A DNA stretch of 64,000 nt from Rubeoparvulum massiliense. Lineage in GTDB: Bacteria > Bacillota > Bacilli > Rubeoparvulales > Rubeoparvulaceae. Positions 17,315 to 25,827 of this stretch are shown here, one piece after another. The notes beneath the pieces were generated by a model. It was given only the letters and a program-made list of their open reading frames with translations. It was not told where the DNA came from and did no database searches. Every line of letters starts with the position of its first letter. The first letter of the stretch is position 1. The stretch is taken from positions 468,957 through 532,956 of the forward strand of contig NZ_CVPE01000006.1 in NCBI RefSeq assembly GCF_001049895.1, given 5' to 3'. The position numbers were made by a program, and so were the translations under genes.

Positions 17315-18454
17315 TTAAGATCGCACCTTCCCCAATGCCACCAATTCTTTCTTGCCATGCGGTGTCCGCACCCAAGTATGATTACGAAAGGTGAGCAAAG
17401 CATAGAAGACAAGCACGAATTGGATAAAGAGGTACGGAATATGCAGGAGCAGCCCAGGTAGGGCAACAAACCCTCGGTCCAGCATGGCCCAGATTGCCAC
17501 AATTCCCATGGATCCAAGGAGACCCCAAATTGAGTAACCATAATAAAAAATTGGAATGATACTCAACACCGTAGCAAATGGAATGGCAAGATACATGGAG
17601 AACTCAAAATCCTTGCGAATCAAGCGATGGAAATAGCGGAAAAAGACCTGCCATTGACCCCTCGCCCAGCGCAAACGTTGCCGGATGCCAGTGCGAATCC
17701 CCTGCGGCTTTTCGTCATAGCAAATAAGTTTTGGATTATAGGAGATGCGAATTCCTTCAACACGAAGCATTGCTGAATACTCTAAGTCATCGGATACAGA
17801 GGAGACAGCAAATGGCACCCGTTCCAAGATAGACAGACGAATCCCCCAGCCTGTCCCTCCAAGGACAGAGGAGCGGTTCCAGCGTTCTCGTCCCCAATAG
17901 AAAGACCGGAGCATAAAGTGATAATTCGTTGCATACCATCTTGTCTGTAGATTATCGGTACAGTTTAGTGTTGCAATATAGCCCTGTACCACTTCATTCT
18001 GGCCCAATGAGTAGACCAACTGGGCAAAATAATTGGATTCGATCCTATTATCTGCATCCAATACAGTCACAAGAATCTCCGGGTTAGCCCCGTACTCTGC
18101 TAGTAACTCGGTAAAGATCTCCTTCAACAGATGCTGTTTACCAGGAAGTCCTGTCACCCGTTCATACACTTCAACCTGTTGCCTTCTAGCCATCTCTACT
18201 GTACCATCGGTGCAACGATCGGCGCCAATGATCAACCGGACTGCAATCTCTGGTGTTGTAGCCATGGCTTTTTTTACACTCTCAATCATCCGTTCAATGA
18301 CTTTCTCCTCATTATGAGCAGGAACAACCACGACCACTTCCTTAATATGAGTCTTATTTCTTTGCTCTCGACATTTCATGGGCAACAAGGAAAATACGAA
18401 TACAATGATCGTCCACACGTAGAATATGAATAAGAGTATATTTACGACTAACAT
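17315..18454 (-). CDS. Processive family-2 glycosyltransferase (poly-GlcNAc-synthase-like)
   Basis: A 379-residue membrane enzyme with one N-terminal helix (~1-25), a GT-A domain and C-terminal helices. The motifs are VVVPAHNEEKVIERMI, TVLDADNRI (metal-binding DxD), SSVSDDLEYS (catalytic Asp) and QRLRWARGQWQ (QxxRW, typical of processive synthases). It should extend a cell-surface polysaccharide from an NDP-sugar at the inner face of the membrane; the sugar is not deducible. It is a single gene, so accessory export or deacetylase genes of a PNAG locus are absent here. Confidence 0.87.
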   Translation of the reverse strand: MLVVNILLFIFYVWTIIVFVFSLLPMKCREQRNKTHIKEVVVVVPAHNEEKVIERMIESVKKAMATTPEIAVRLIIGADRCTDGTVEMARRQQVEVYERVTGLPGKQHLLKEIFTELLAEYGANPEILVTVLDADNRIESNYFAQLVYSLGQNEVVQGYIATLNCTDNLQTRWYATNYHFMLRSFYWGRERWNRSSVLGGTGWGIRLSILERVPFAVSSVSDDLEYSAMLRVEGIRISYNPKLICYDEKPQGIRTGIRQRLRWARGQWQVFFRYFHRLIRKDFEFSMYLAIPFATVLSIIPIFYYGYSIWGLLGSMGIVAIWAMLDRGFVALPGLLLHIPYLFIQFVLVFYALLTFRNHTWVRTPHGKKELVALGKVRS

Positions 18455-18649
18455 GTTTCTCCTCCAAATTGGACATGGGTTTAGTGATTTGGTTTATCCA
18501 TATTTTTTCCACCAGACCATATTACACCATTCAAATAAGTTCAGTCTGTAGGCATCACTACTCATTACGATACGAATATAAAAGAAAAATGATCTATTGA
18601 TGCAATATAGGAAGCGTTCATTGCGGATTCGTTCTGAACACGCCTTTAC

Positions 18650-18702
18650 AAAAAAAGATGGTGGAGACAGGATTTCAAAATCCGTCTCCACCATCTTTTT
18701 TT
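18650..18702 (-). terminator. Strong terminator, minus strand
   Basis: An ~24-bp inverted repeat with a single-base bulge (AAAAAAGATGGTGGAGAC... / ...GTCTCCACCATCTTTTTT). It lies just past the end of the truncated DUF2935 gene. Confidence 0.85.
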
Positions 18703-18735
18703 CTTTCACGCTTTTCCTAAACGCAGCATGACTAA

Positions 18736-18999
18736 TCACCTTTTAATTATGAACGTGTTGGGCAGTGGAACCAATCCTAGTTGTGCTAATTTATTCAGGT
18801 AATAGCATTCTTTCCTTGCCATATGGTCAGGCGTTAAGGAACTGATGATATCCAGCACCTCTGCTCTTAATTCCATCTCCTCTAACTCAAGGAGGAACTT
18901 ATAGAAAAGAGTCATCTCGAAATTAATTTCTTCATGAAAATGGCGAAAAGCAGGAAAATCTTGTAGACCCGTTCGCATATACCCTGCCATCTCTGCCAT
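18736..18999 (-). pseudogene. C-terminal remnant of a DUF2935 protein
   Basis: The 87-residue frame matches the end of the second DUF2935 four-helix unit: FHEEINFEMTLFYKFLLELEEMEL and LTPDHMARKECYYLNKLAQLG. Full-length proteins are ~260-270 residues with two such units. In-frame sequence upstream of the ATG still reads QLWLSD, which matches the family pattern, but it is cut by a TGA four codons earlier and then meets the DUF2512 gene. So the N-terminal two-thirds has been lost. A short product could still be translated; function is doubtful. Confidence 0.6.
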
Positions 19000-19040
19000 A
19001 TCAGATAACCATAGCTGTCATTGAAGGTGAAGTAAATCCA

Positions 19041-19400
19041 TCATGAAGCTGGGGATTTCTCTGCTCGACCAGTTCGGATCAACCAGCGATGGGTGAAATA
19101 TTCCACCACTGTTAATAATCCTGCGGTAAGAATCGCTCCAAATACCGAAACTACCGCATCCATAAACAGATTGGAAATTAAATAAACCAATAGGGCGGTG
19201 GCGATAAAATCAAGGACAGTACTTATCCAAAGCGTACCTTTTCGTAAAACTAAGTATTCTAGAAAAAAGCCTGCTATCGCTAAGAGCAGTCCTACAACCA
19301 ATGGTTGATACAGCCCAGCATAATATACATTGGGAAAAAGCCAGCCAGCAACTGCCACACCGATGGGGCAGATTAAGATCTTCATCATCAAACTAGACAT
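19041..19400 (-). CDS. DUF2512 family membrane protein (YndM-like)
   Basis: A 119-residue protein with four hydrophobic segments (MKILICPIGVAVAGWLFP; LYQPLVVGLLLAIAGFFLEYLVL; LWISTVLDFIATALLVYLI; AVVSVFGAILTAGLLTVVEYF). The pattern and length fit DUF2512, found mainly in spore-formers. No biochemical role is known. GGAGGTGTGCC immediately precedes ATG 19400. Confidence 0.75.
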   Translation of the reverse strand: MSSLMMKILICPIGVAVAGWLFPNVYYAGLYQPLVVGLLLAIAGFFLEYLVLRKGTLWISTVLDFIATALLVYLISNLFMDAVVSVFGAILTAGLLTVVEYFTHRWLIRTGRAEKSPAS

Positions 19401-19509
19401 GGCACACCTCCATGAATTCTCTTCCTATCTATTCTCTGCTGCACTTGACATAATTATGTACAGAGATAGATAAGCATTGAGATGTGTATGACCCCGCTGA
19501 GACCATATG

Positions 19510-20445
19510 CTAAGCTTCTGTAGCGACCAGTGCTTTTTTCTCCGGTTGAAAAACAGCAAGCACCACGCCGGTAATCACCATCACCATACCGATGTATTGC
19601 TGCCAAAGCACCGGTGAACCATAGAGGAGAACTGCGATCCAGGTGGCATTGATCGGAACCAAATTGATCAATAAGCTAGCCTTGCTTGCCCCCACCTCAT
19701 GAACCCCCTTATTCCAGAGAAAGAACGCGATCACAGTAGCAAAGAGCGCCATGTAGAACATCTCGCCCCAGGATTGTAAGGAGAGTGCTGGCACACTCCC
19801 CCACCCCTTCTCAAATAAGGAGAGGAGGAGCAGAAATACTCCGCCCATCACCGTCGTTATCGTGGTTGTAAGGAGTGGTGGAACCTCCCTCATGACGATC
19901 TTACCAACCAAGCCATATACCACCCAGCTTAATAATGAGACAACGATAAACAAGTCCCCTTGATTAAAGGTAAAGGTGAGCAAGGTGCTGAGGGAGCCGC
20001 CTGTAATCACCACCAATACTCCACCTAAGGAGAGAACCATGCCTAATCCTAAGCGAAGATTCCAACGTTCCTTCAAAAAAAGCACTGCACCCAATGTGGT
20101 TAATACGGGATTCACTGCAATAATTAAGGACCCATTGATGGCAGAGGTATATTGTAGACCGGCGTAAAAGAACACATTATATGCGAAGACACCAGTGAGA
20201 GCCATCATGAGTAAGCCTACCCAATTTCTTTTTACAATGACAGTTTGCCATCCATTTCTAATAAAGAGGAGTAATAACAAGATCAGACCCGCTAAGATAA
20301 AACGTAGTGCTGCCGTTGTAATAGGTGGCAGCTCTGTCACCACATGCTGTGCCGCTGGGAACGCACCACCCCAAAAGAGTGGAACCAATAATAATAACAG
20401 ATAACCACCGATGCTTGGACGAGCTTGCTTCTGCATCGTATACAC
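19510..20445 (-). CDS. DMT-superfamily transporter (EamA family)
   Basis: A 311-residue membrane protein with ten predicted helices arranged as two EamA repeats. Key stretches are LLLVPLFWGGAFPAAQHV, TTAALRFILAGLILLLL, LGAVLFLKERWNLRLGLG and the second-repeat equivalent LYGSPVLWQQYIGMVMVI. It probably exports small metabolites. The start is GTG 20445 or the ATG at 20436; GGAAAGG lies upstream of both. It is upstream of no obvious partner gene. Confidence 0.88.
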   Translation of the reverse strand: MYTMQKQARPSIGGYLLLLLVPLFWGGAFPAAQHVVTELPPITTAALRFILAGLILLLLLFIRNGWQTVIVKRNWVGLLMMALTGVFAYNVFFYAGLQYTSAINGSLIIAVNPVLTTLGAVLFLKERWNLRLGLGMVLSLGGVLVVITGGSLSTLLTFTFNQGDLFIVVSLLSWVVYGLVGKIVMREVPPLLTTTITTVMGGVFLLLLSLFEKGWGSVPALSLQSWGEMFYMALFATVIAFFLWNKGVHEVGASKASLLINLVPINATWIAVLLYGSPVLWQQYIGMVMVITGVVLAVFQPEKKALVATEA

Positions 20446-20472
20446 AGCCTTTCCTTTTAGATGAATGAAAAG

Positions 20473-21570
20473 TTAAACAGGATAGGGAGCCAAAAAGACA
20501 TGCTGAGAAGCTGTATGTAGATCACGCCAGATTCGATTTAGTGTAGTTCCTTCCATCACCGCAGACATTCCTAGGTAGGGAAAAACCGCTTCTACCGCTT
20601 GTACAGCAGTTCTCGTGGTTGCTTTACATAAGTGACTGAAGTGAAGTTGCTCTTCATTAGAAAGTACTTTTTGCTTCGTAAAGCTTGTCCAGGCCTCATC
20701 AATCCCCGCAGAGAAGGCGATGATTACTTTTTTTAGCTTCTTCTCTTCATTTTTAATCTGCTTCCATACTGCAGGGTAGCGCTCTAGTTGCGATTGGGAC
20801 CAGCCCTCTCTTCCTGCTTCTGTCAGGTCTCTTGCTTCATCAAAGAAATGGCGGACCATACCGATGACCACTGCAGTAAATGAAGCCTCAGAGAATTGAA
20901 GAAAGGGAAATTGATAGATCAAATGAGGGTATGCTAAGGGCTCCTCCATTATTGAAAAGGTATGATCCTCATGGATTAAACAAGCTTCAACTTCGATGGA
21001 ATGACTGCCAGTGGCTTTCATTCCATAAGCATCCCAGTCCTGAATGATCTTTACTTGGCTCGGTTTAAGTATGAAGGAACGAATGGCGTGAGTATTTTCG
21101 GTATTCTTACCCTGACCCGTATCATCCTGTAAACCTGCTTTCACATAGCAATTGGCAGTAAATAAGGTGGCATAGGTGGAGCCACTACAATATTTCCAGC
21201 GACCCTGTACGATATAACCTCCTTCAACACGCTGCGCAATCCCTGCTGGAAAACCACTGCCTGCAATCACAGCATCCCGTGGGGTTAACAAGACTTGGCT
21301 CACAGCTGGTTCCATAAATGGTGTAAAAAAACCGCCACCAGCCCCCACCGTCACCAACCAGCCAAAGCTACTATCGATCCAAGCAGCCTGTTCAAAAATT
21401 TGCAAAGCTTCAGGTAGTGTACAGAGGCGACCACCTAACTCCTCAGGAACAAAGAGCTTAAATAATTGTTGCTCATAGATAAAATCAAGAACCTCTTGCT
21501 TAAGTCTGCCTTCCCTCTCCATGTCAGGGGATGCTGCTCTGATCATGGCTACAATTTGGTCTGAAAACAT
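20473..21570 (-). CDS. Acyl-CoA-dehydrogenase-like flavoprotein
   Basis: A 365-residue protein with the acyl-CoA dehydrogenase layout: N-terminal helices (FVPEELGGRLCTLPEALQIFE), the beta-domain (GSGFPAGIAQRVEGGYIVQGRWKYCSGS; DWDAYGMKATGSHSIEVEACLI) and a helical C-terminus. The divergent termini resemble the flavin-dependent monooxygenase branch (HsaA/DszC-like) rather than classical beta-oxidation dehydrogenases. There are no fatty-acid genes next to it. GGAGGAGATTGCA precedes ATG 21570. Confidence 0.75.
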   Translation of the reverse strand: MFSDQIVAMIRAASPDMEREGRLKQEVLDFIYEQQLFKLFVPEELGGRLCTLPEALQIFEQAAWIDSSFGWLVTVGAGGGFFTPFMEPAVSQVLLTPRDAVIAGSGFPAGIAQRVEGGYIVQGRWKYCSGSTYATLFTANCYVKAGLQDDTGQGKNTENTHAIRSFILKPSQVKIIQDWDAYGMKATGSHSIEVEACLIHEDHTFSIMEEPLAYPHLIYQFPFLQFSEASFTAVVIGMVRHFFDEARDLTEAGREGWSQSQLERYPAVWKQIKNEEKKLKKVIIAFSAGIDEAWTSFTKQKVLSNEEQLHFSHLCKATTRTAVQAVEAVFPYLGMSAVMEGTTLNRIWRDLHTASQHVFLAPYPV

Positions 21571-21638
21571 TGCAATCTCCTCCCCGCTTCTATGTCTCTT
21601 ACATACGCTACTATCTTATAACTCCAAATAACAAAAAA

Positions 21639-21659
21639 TTCGCCGATTCATTAGGCGAA
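21639..21659 (-). terminator. Terminator, minus strand
   Basis: TTCGCC / GGCGAA hairpin followed on the minus strand by a run of six T. It serves the small gene ending at 21726. Confidence 0.7.
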
Positions 21660-21725
21660 CAGGAATGAGGATCACGATCTAGAGGACTATCATCTCTATG
21701 AATATTATCTTATATACGAGAACAC

Positions 21726-21926
21726 TTAAGTCAAAACACCGCCATCGCCACTTTCAAAGGGTGAATTGGATGGGGTTCTTCGCATAATCGCACGCAGTAT
21801 ATTATTATAGCGAGTGCGTGCAATTCTTCGTACCCCCATTGGGCGATTACAATCATCGATTAATGCACGCAACTCCTCTAGCATTTTTTGTTCCACAGGC
21901 GTGATTTGTAGTTGATCTTTTTTCAT
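21726..21926 (-). CDS. Small hypothetical protein (66 residues)
   Basis: No family recognised. A basic, helical small protein (VEQKMLEELRALIDDCNR; GVRRIARTRYNNILRAIMRR) with a Gly/Ser-rich tail. It is likely real because AAAGGGGGACATCTAG places a perfect ribosome-binding site before the ATG and a terminator follows. The repeated Arg residues would allow nucleic-acid binding, but that is only a compositional remark. Confidence 0.5.
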   Translation of the reverse strand: MKKDQLQITPVEQKMLEELRALIDDCNRPMGVRRIARTRYNNILRAIMRRTPSNSPFESGDGGVLT

Positions 21927-22004
21927 CTAGATGTCCCCCTTTCCACGAATCCCTTCATCTACAATATATACCATATTATGAGATAGCATCAAGTAAGGAA
22001 CTAG

Positions 22005-22550
22005 TCAAAGTGGCAAATTGATTTCATGATCCTTGCCTACATTCTTACCCACTTCTACTTTCTTACTTTCATCTAAGCCCTTGCTTTGCTTCTCGCGGAT
22101 ATAGGCTAGCCCTGCAAATCCAGCTAAAAAGGAGGTGCCAATTAAGGCATACTCATTTTCGGTGCCAGAGATGGTCAACGTCACCTTGGCGAGAATGGCT
22201 GTACCAATTCCCACAAGAATATCACCGAGAAAGCCCAGATCAATAATGATGGGATTGAGGCGATCCTCTACAAAACGAATACCGATCAAAGATAATAAAA
22301 ACAAGACGATTTTGAAGGGGGTATATAATAACCAGCGTATCCAATTATCACGACGATGACTAGGATTTCTTAAGCGTTGATCTAAGCGTTCAATGGTTTC
22401 TCCTCGAACATAAGAGATATAGATTAATGGAAACTGGATCGTTCCTCCCTTTGCATAGTGACCGATTAAGGCTCCGATGAGACTACTACCGATGGGAAGC
22501 TTAAAGGCCTCCCATAGATCTGCAAAGGTTCCTATTGATTCAAGCTCCAT
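22005..22550 (-). CDS. Hypothetical membrane protein
   Basis: A 181-residue protein. It has a hydrophobic Gly-rich segment (PIGSSLIGALIGHYAKGG), a basic loop (ERLDQRLRNPSHRRDNWIRW), then three helices (LYTPFKIVLFLLSLIGIRF; LGDILVGIGTAILAKVTLTI; ALIGTSFLAGFAGLAYI) and a charged cytoplasmic tail. No family is recognised. Single gene, no clear partner; AAGGG lies ~15 bases upstream of the ATG, which is weak. Confidence 0.55.
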   Translation of the reverse strand: MELESIGTFADLWEAFKLPIGSSLIGALIGHYAKGGTIQFPLIYISYVRGETIERLDQRLRNPSHRRDNWIRWLLYTPFKIVLFLLSLIGIRFVEDRLNPIIIDLGFLGDILVGIGTAILAKVTLTISGTENEYALIGTSFLAGFAGLAYIREKQSKGLDESKKVEVGKNVGKDHEINLPL

Positions 22551-22700
22551 TCCAACACAACCCTTCCCACCATTTACTGAATGTTTCGTGATCTGATGCG
22601 ATTTTCCTTCCTACTCTATCTTTATTATTTTCGTACCATCATCAATACCTCAATTTACACTGAACTCTACTTAATGATGATGCCTTCTTTTTCTGTTGCT

Positions 22701-22994
22701 TTATTTTGATTTTACCTTCTTCTGTGCCAGAAACATCACAATAAAATCTATGACACAGCTAAAAACAAAAGTAATACCGATAATAATTGCCCCAAAGGTA
22801 AAAACATGTCCATCTCCAGCATAGAAGAGCCACCAGAGAAAAGAAGAACCATAGAGGATAAGATTAATTAACATGGGTGGAAGGAGACCGTGACGAAATG
22901 AGCGCCGTGCTTCCATAAACGCTTCAAAAAGGGTAATGAAGAAAGGAACCAATGTCACCAATAATAACATCAGCATATCTAATAAGGTAAACAT
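22701..22994 (-). CDS. Small membrane protein (97 residues)
   Basis: Three transmembrane helices (LDMLMLLLVTLVPFFITLFEAF; PPMLINLILYGSSFLWWLFY; VFTFGAIIIGITFVFSCVIDFIVM) with a basic C-terminus (QKKVKSK). No family recognised. GGTAGGTTG precedes the ATG. It is separate from neighbours by >200 bases on both sides. Confidence 0.5.
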   Translation of the reverse strand: MFTLLDMLMLLLVTLVPFFITLFEAFMEARRSFRHGLLPPMLINLILYGSSFLWWLFYAGDGHVFTFGAIIIGITFVFSCVIDFIVMFLAQKKVKSK

Positions 22995-23072
22995 GACGAC
23001 AACCTACCTTTCCACTCGTTCCTCGTCTGCATAAAAACATTATCCCCTGTTCTTAAAGATCGTACACAAAAA

Positions 23073-23113
23073 ACAACACCCACAAAGAAAAGCGATTTTC
23101 TCTGTGAGTGTTA
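23073..23113 (-). terminator. Terminator of the amidohydrolase operon
   Basis: Hairpin AACACTCACAGAGAAAAT / TTTTCTTTGTGGGTGTT on the minus strand, followed by TGTTTTTT. It lies 110 bases past the end of the AbgA-like gene; the intervening bases hold nothing I recognise. Confidence 0.75.
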
Positions 23114-23221
23114 TTGACCAATTAAGGGGTGTTAGTTCTCAAGAAGTAAACGTACAGACTGTAAATATTTACGAACGAATTCACACTAACATATGGTTTA
23201 ATACTAACGTACGATTTAATC

Positions 23222-24520
23222 TTAGCGAGCGATTTGTAGAACAGAGCGTACCACTAATTCTACACCTACAGCTAAGGCTGTTTCATCAAAATCAAAATGG
23301 TTGTCATGATGACCTGCAGCGCGGTTTGCTCCGATCATATAATACGTTCCTTTACCACCATGGGCTTGCACGGTGCTCATCATATGAGCATAGTCCTCTG
23401 CAGCACCAAAGTCTGCATATTCAATGATATTGGTGAAGTATGGAATCTTCTCTGCTTCTGCTTTGAGGACCTTAGCAACCTCAAGGTCGCTTTGGCCGCC
23501 ACTGGTTCCACCAACCATTTGCATATCGCACTTCACATCATACATAGCAGCAGCAGCTTGAATCATCCGCTTTGCTTCATTCACCATATATTGGTCAATT
23601 CCACTTGTTTCACCGCGTGTTTCAAGCTTAATCACAGCATTCGGTGGAAGGATGTTACGTCCTTGTCCAGCATGCAATACCCCAACATTGATGCGGGATG
23701 CGCCTTCGCCATGGCGAGAAATCGCATGCAAGTTCAGAGCAGCTGTAGCTGCTGCGAGTAAGGCATTCTTACCTTCTTGAGGAGCAGCTCCAGCATGGGC
23801 AGGTACACCAGTAAATTCAGCATCAATTTTCGTCGTTGCTAAGAATTTACCCGTTGCACAGATTAAATCCCCAGTATGAGCTGCCTTAAAGCCAATATGA
23901 CCACCGATAATATAATCAACATCATCAACAACGCCTGCTTCTACCATGGCACGGGCACCACGTACCCCTTCTTCACCAGGTTGGAAAATAAAGCGGATGG
24001 TACCATGGAGCTGATCCTTCATGGAAGCTAGCAATTCTGCAGCACCCAATCCCATGGACATATGACCATCATGACCACAAGCATGCATTGCCCCAGCATT
24101 CTTCGAAGCAAATCCTTCACGGTAAGGACGATGCTCTTCCTCCAGTGCTTCTTGAATATCATTGGAGTCAATATCGAAGCGGAGAGCGATGACGGGACCT
24201 TCTCCACAATCTAATTCTGCGACGAGACCTGTTTTACCACCAGCCATTTGGGCTACTAATTCAGGATCTGCACCTTGAGCAATGGCTCGTTCCATCTCTT
24301 GTCCTAGCTTTTCTTTTGATGGTACGCCCATCATGGCATCTTCAGCGATTACATCAGCACCGAAGCGAATTTGGTAACCCCATTCTTGTAAGTAATGAAT
24401 AATCTTAGAAGTGGTACGGAATTCTGTCCATGCAGGTTCAGGATATTGGTGAAAATTACGACGATATTGAACCAATTTTCCTTCAACATGTGCTAATTGT
24501 TCTTTCATCCGATCTTCCAT
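23222..24520 (-). CDS. M20-family amidohydrolase, AbgA-like
   Basis: A 432-residue zinc amidohydrolase resembling subunit A of p-aminobenzoyl-glutamate hydrolase. The motifs are RRNFHQYPEPAWTEF, the metal site HACGHDGHM, FQPGEEGVRGARAMVE with the catalytic Glu pair, and the C-terminal GAAEDYAHMM and GANRAAGHHDNHFDF. The insertion at ~60-100 (MMGVPSKEKLGQEMERAIAQ) is typical of the AbgA branch. ATG 24520 follows the previous stop by one base, with GGAGGGTGAG as ribosome-binding site; longer starts would overlap the neighbour without one. It likely hydrolyses an N-acyl amino acid; the exact substrate is unproven. Confidence 0.82.
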   Translation of the reverse strand: MEDRMKEQLAHVEGKLVQYRRNFHQYPEPAWTEFRTTSKIIHYLQEWGYQIRFGADVIAEDAMMGVPSKEKLGQEMERAIAQGADPELVAQMAGGKTGLVAELDCGEGPVIALRFDIDSNDIQEALEEEHRPYREGFASKNAGAMHACGHDGHMSMGLGAAELLASMKDQLHGTIRFIFQPGEEGVRGARAMVEAGVVDDVDYIIGGHIGFKAAHTGDLICATGKFLATTKIDAEFTGVPAHAGAAPQEGKNALLAAATAALNLHAISRHGEGASRINVGVLHAGQGRNILPPNAVIKLETRGETSGIDQYMVNEAKRMIQAAAAMYDVKCDMQMVGGTSGGQSDLEVAKVLKAEAEKIPYFTNIIEYADFGAAEDYAHMMSTVQAHGGKGTYYMIGANRAAGHHDNHFDFDETALAVGVELVVRSVLQIAR

Positions 24521-24521
24521 T

Positions 24522-25766
24522 TTACTCACCCTCCATTGAAAGCTGATATACCGTATGCAACAAGACATTGGCACCTAAGGCAATATCATCAATCGCTGTG
24601 AACTCGGCAATATTATGGCTGATCCCTGCCTGACTGGGAACAAAGATCATTCCCACATCGGTGATTGGCACCAGATTCATGGCATCATGACCTGCACCAC
24701 TATGCATCACATGGTAAGGATAATTTAATTTCTCCGTGACAGCTTGAATCGACTGGATAATCCGTGGACAGAGCTGAACAGGAACCTCATCAGATAGCAT
24801 TTCATATTTAACTTTCAACCCACGTTGCTGCGCAACCTCGTCTAGCTTCTCGAGGAGAAGTTGGACTGCTTTTTTCTTATCCTCAAGAGCAATATCACGA
24901 ATATCCACCCATAATTGGACTTCACCAGGGATGACATTCATCGCACCAGGCTTCACACTCACATCACCTACGGTACCAACGGTATGTTCACCTGCTTTGG
25001 CTTTTGCAATCTCTTCAATCGCAAGGATAATTTCACAAGCTCCTGCTAATGCATCTTGGCGCATGTTCATCGGTGTATTCCCCGAATGATCTGCCTTCCC
25101 CTCAATCGTAATATGCATACGAGTTGGAGCAGCAATGGCTGTAACGATACCAATCTTCTTATCAAGGCGCTCTAATACTGGACCTTGTTCGATATGCATT
25201 TCAATAAATGCATGGTAGGCTCCTGGAGCCAGCTTTACTGCATCCAGTTGTTCTGGATGATAGCCAGCATTTTGTAGTGCTTGATAAAATGAGATTTCTT
25301 CTTTATCTACCATTTTGTGCATTTTTTCACTAGTAATTGCACCTTTCACTGCCTTACTACCGATAGTACTAGCACGAAAGCGGCTGGATTCTTCTGCAGT
25401 AAAATTGATGATCTCAATGGGTCTTTCTGTGATAATACCTGCGTCGTTAAGGGTTCGTATCACTTCAAGAGCGCTGGTCACGCCGACGATCCCATCATAG
25501 TTACCACCTTCTGGAACGGTATCTAAGTGAGAGCCTAGCAAGACAGGTGGAAGATTTTTCTTCCCTTCACGACGCCCATAGATATTACCTACCGCATCAA
25601 CTCTTACATCCAGTTTTGCCTGCTTCATTGCCTCAATGAAGTAGGTCCTTGCCTTCATGTCCAAGTCTGATAAAGCAAGGCGGGTAACCCCGCCTTGTGG
25701 GAGTTTACCAAATTGAGCAATCTGCTCTAGGTCGTTTTGAATTCGATCTTTCTCTATATTCATCAA
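24522..25766 (-). CDS. M20-family N-carbamoyl-amino-acid / allantoate-type amidohydrolase
   Basis: A ~414-residue metallo-hydrolase of the HyuC/AllC/beta-ureidopropionase group: LLGSHLDTVPEGGNYDGIVGV (first metal His and bridging Asp), NFTAEESSRF (Glu pair), AFIEMHIEQGPVLE, and the C-terminal HSGAGHDAM. These motifs separate it from the AbgA-like neighbour. The start is TTG 25766 or ATG 25763, both after AGGAGG. Cotranscribed between the DcuC-type transporter and the AbgA-like gene, so it probably acts on the imported compound or its product. Confidence 0.85.
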   Translation of the reverse strand: MMNIEKDRIQNDLEQIAQFGKLPQGGVTRLALSDLDMKARTYFIEAMKQAKLDVRVDAVGNIYGRREGKKNLPPVLLGSHLDTVPEGGNYDGIVGVTSALEVIRTLNDAGIITERPIEIINFTAEESSRFRASTIGSKAVKGAITSEKMHKMVDKEEISFYQALQNAGYHPEQLDAVKLAPGAYHAFIEMHIEQGPVLERLDKKIGIVTAIAAPTRMHITIEGKADHSGNTPMNMRQDALAGACEIILAIEEIAKAKAGEHTVGTVGDVSVKPGAMNVIPGEVQLWVDIRDIALEDKKKAVQLLLEKLDEVAQQRGLKVKYEMLSDEVPVQLCPRIIQSIQAVTEKLNYPYHVMHSGAGHDAMNLVPITDVGMIFVPSQAGISHNIAEFTAIDDIALGANVLLHTVYQLSMEGE

Positions 25767-25827
25767 TGTAATCCTCCTATTAAGCTTCCTCGACGATTCA
25801 TGTTGTCATTCTAGATGTGAAGAAGTA

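Noticed and set aside
18494-18739. An 81-residue minus-strand frame
   Set aside because: It runs through the strong terminator hairpin at 18650-18702 and its composition is not coding-like.
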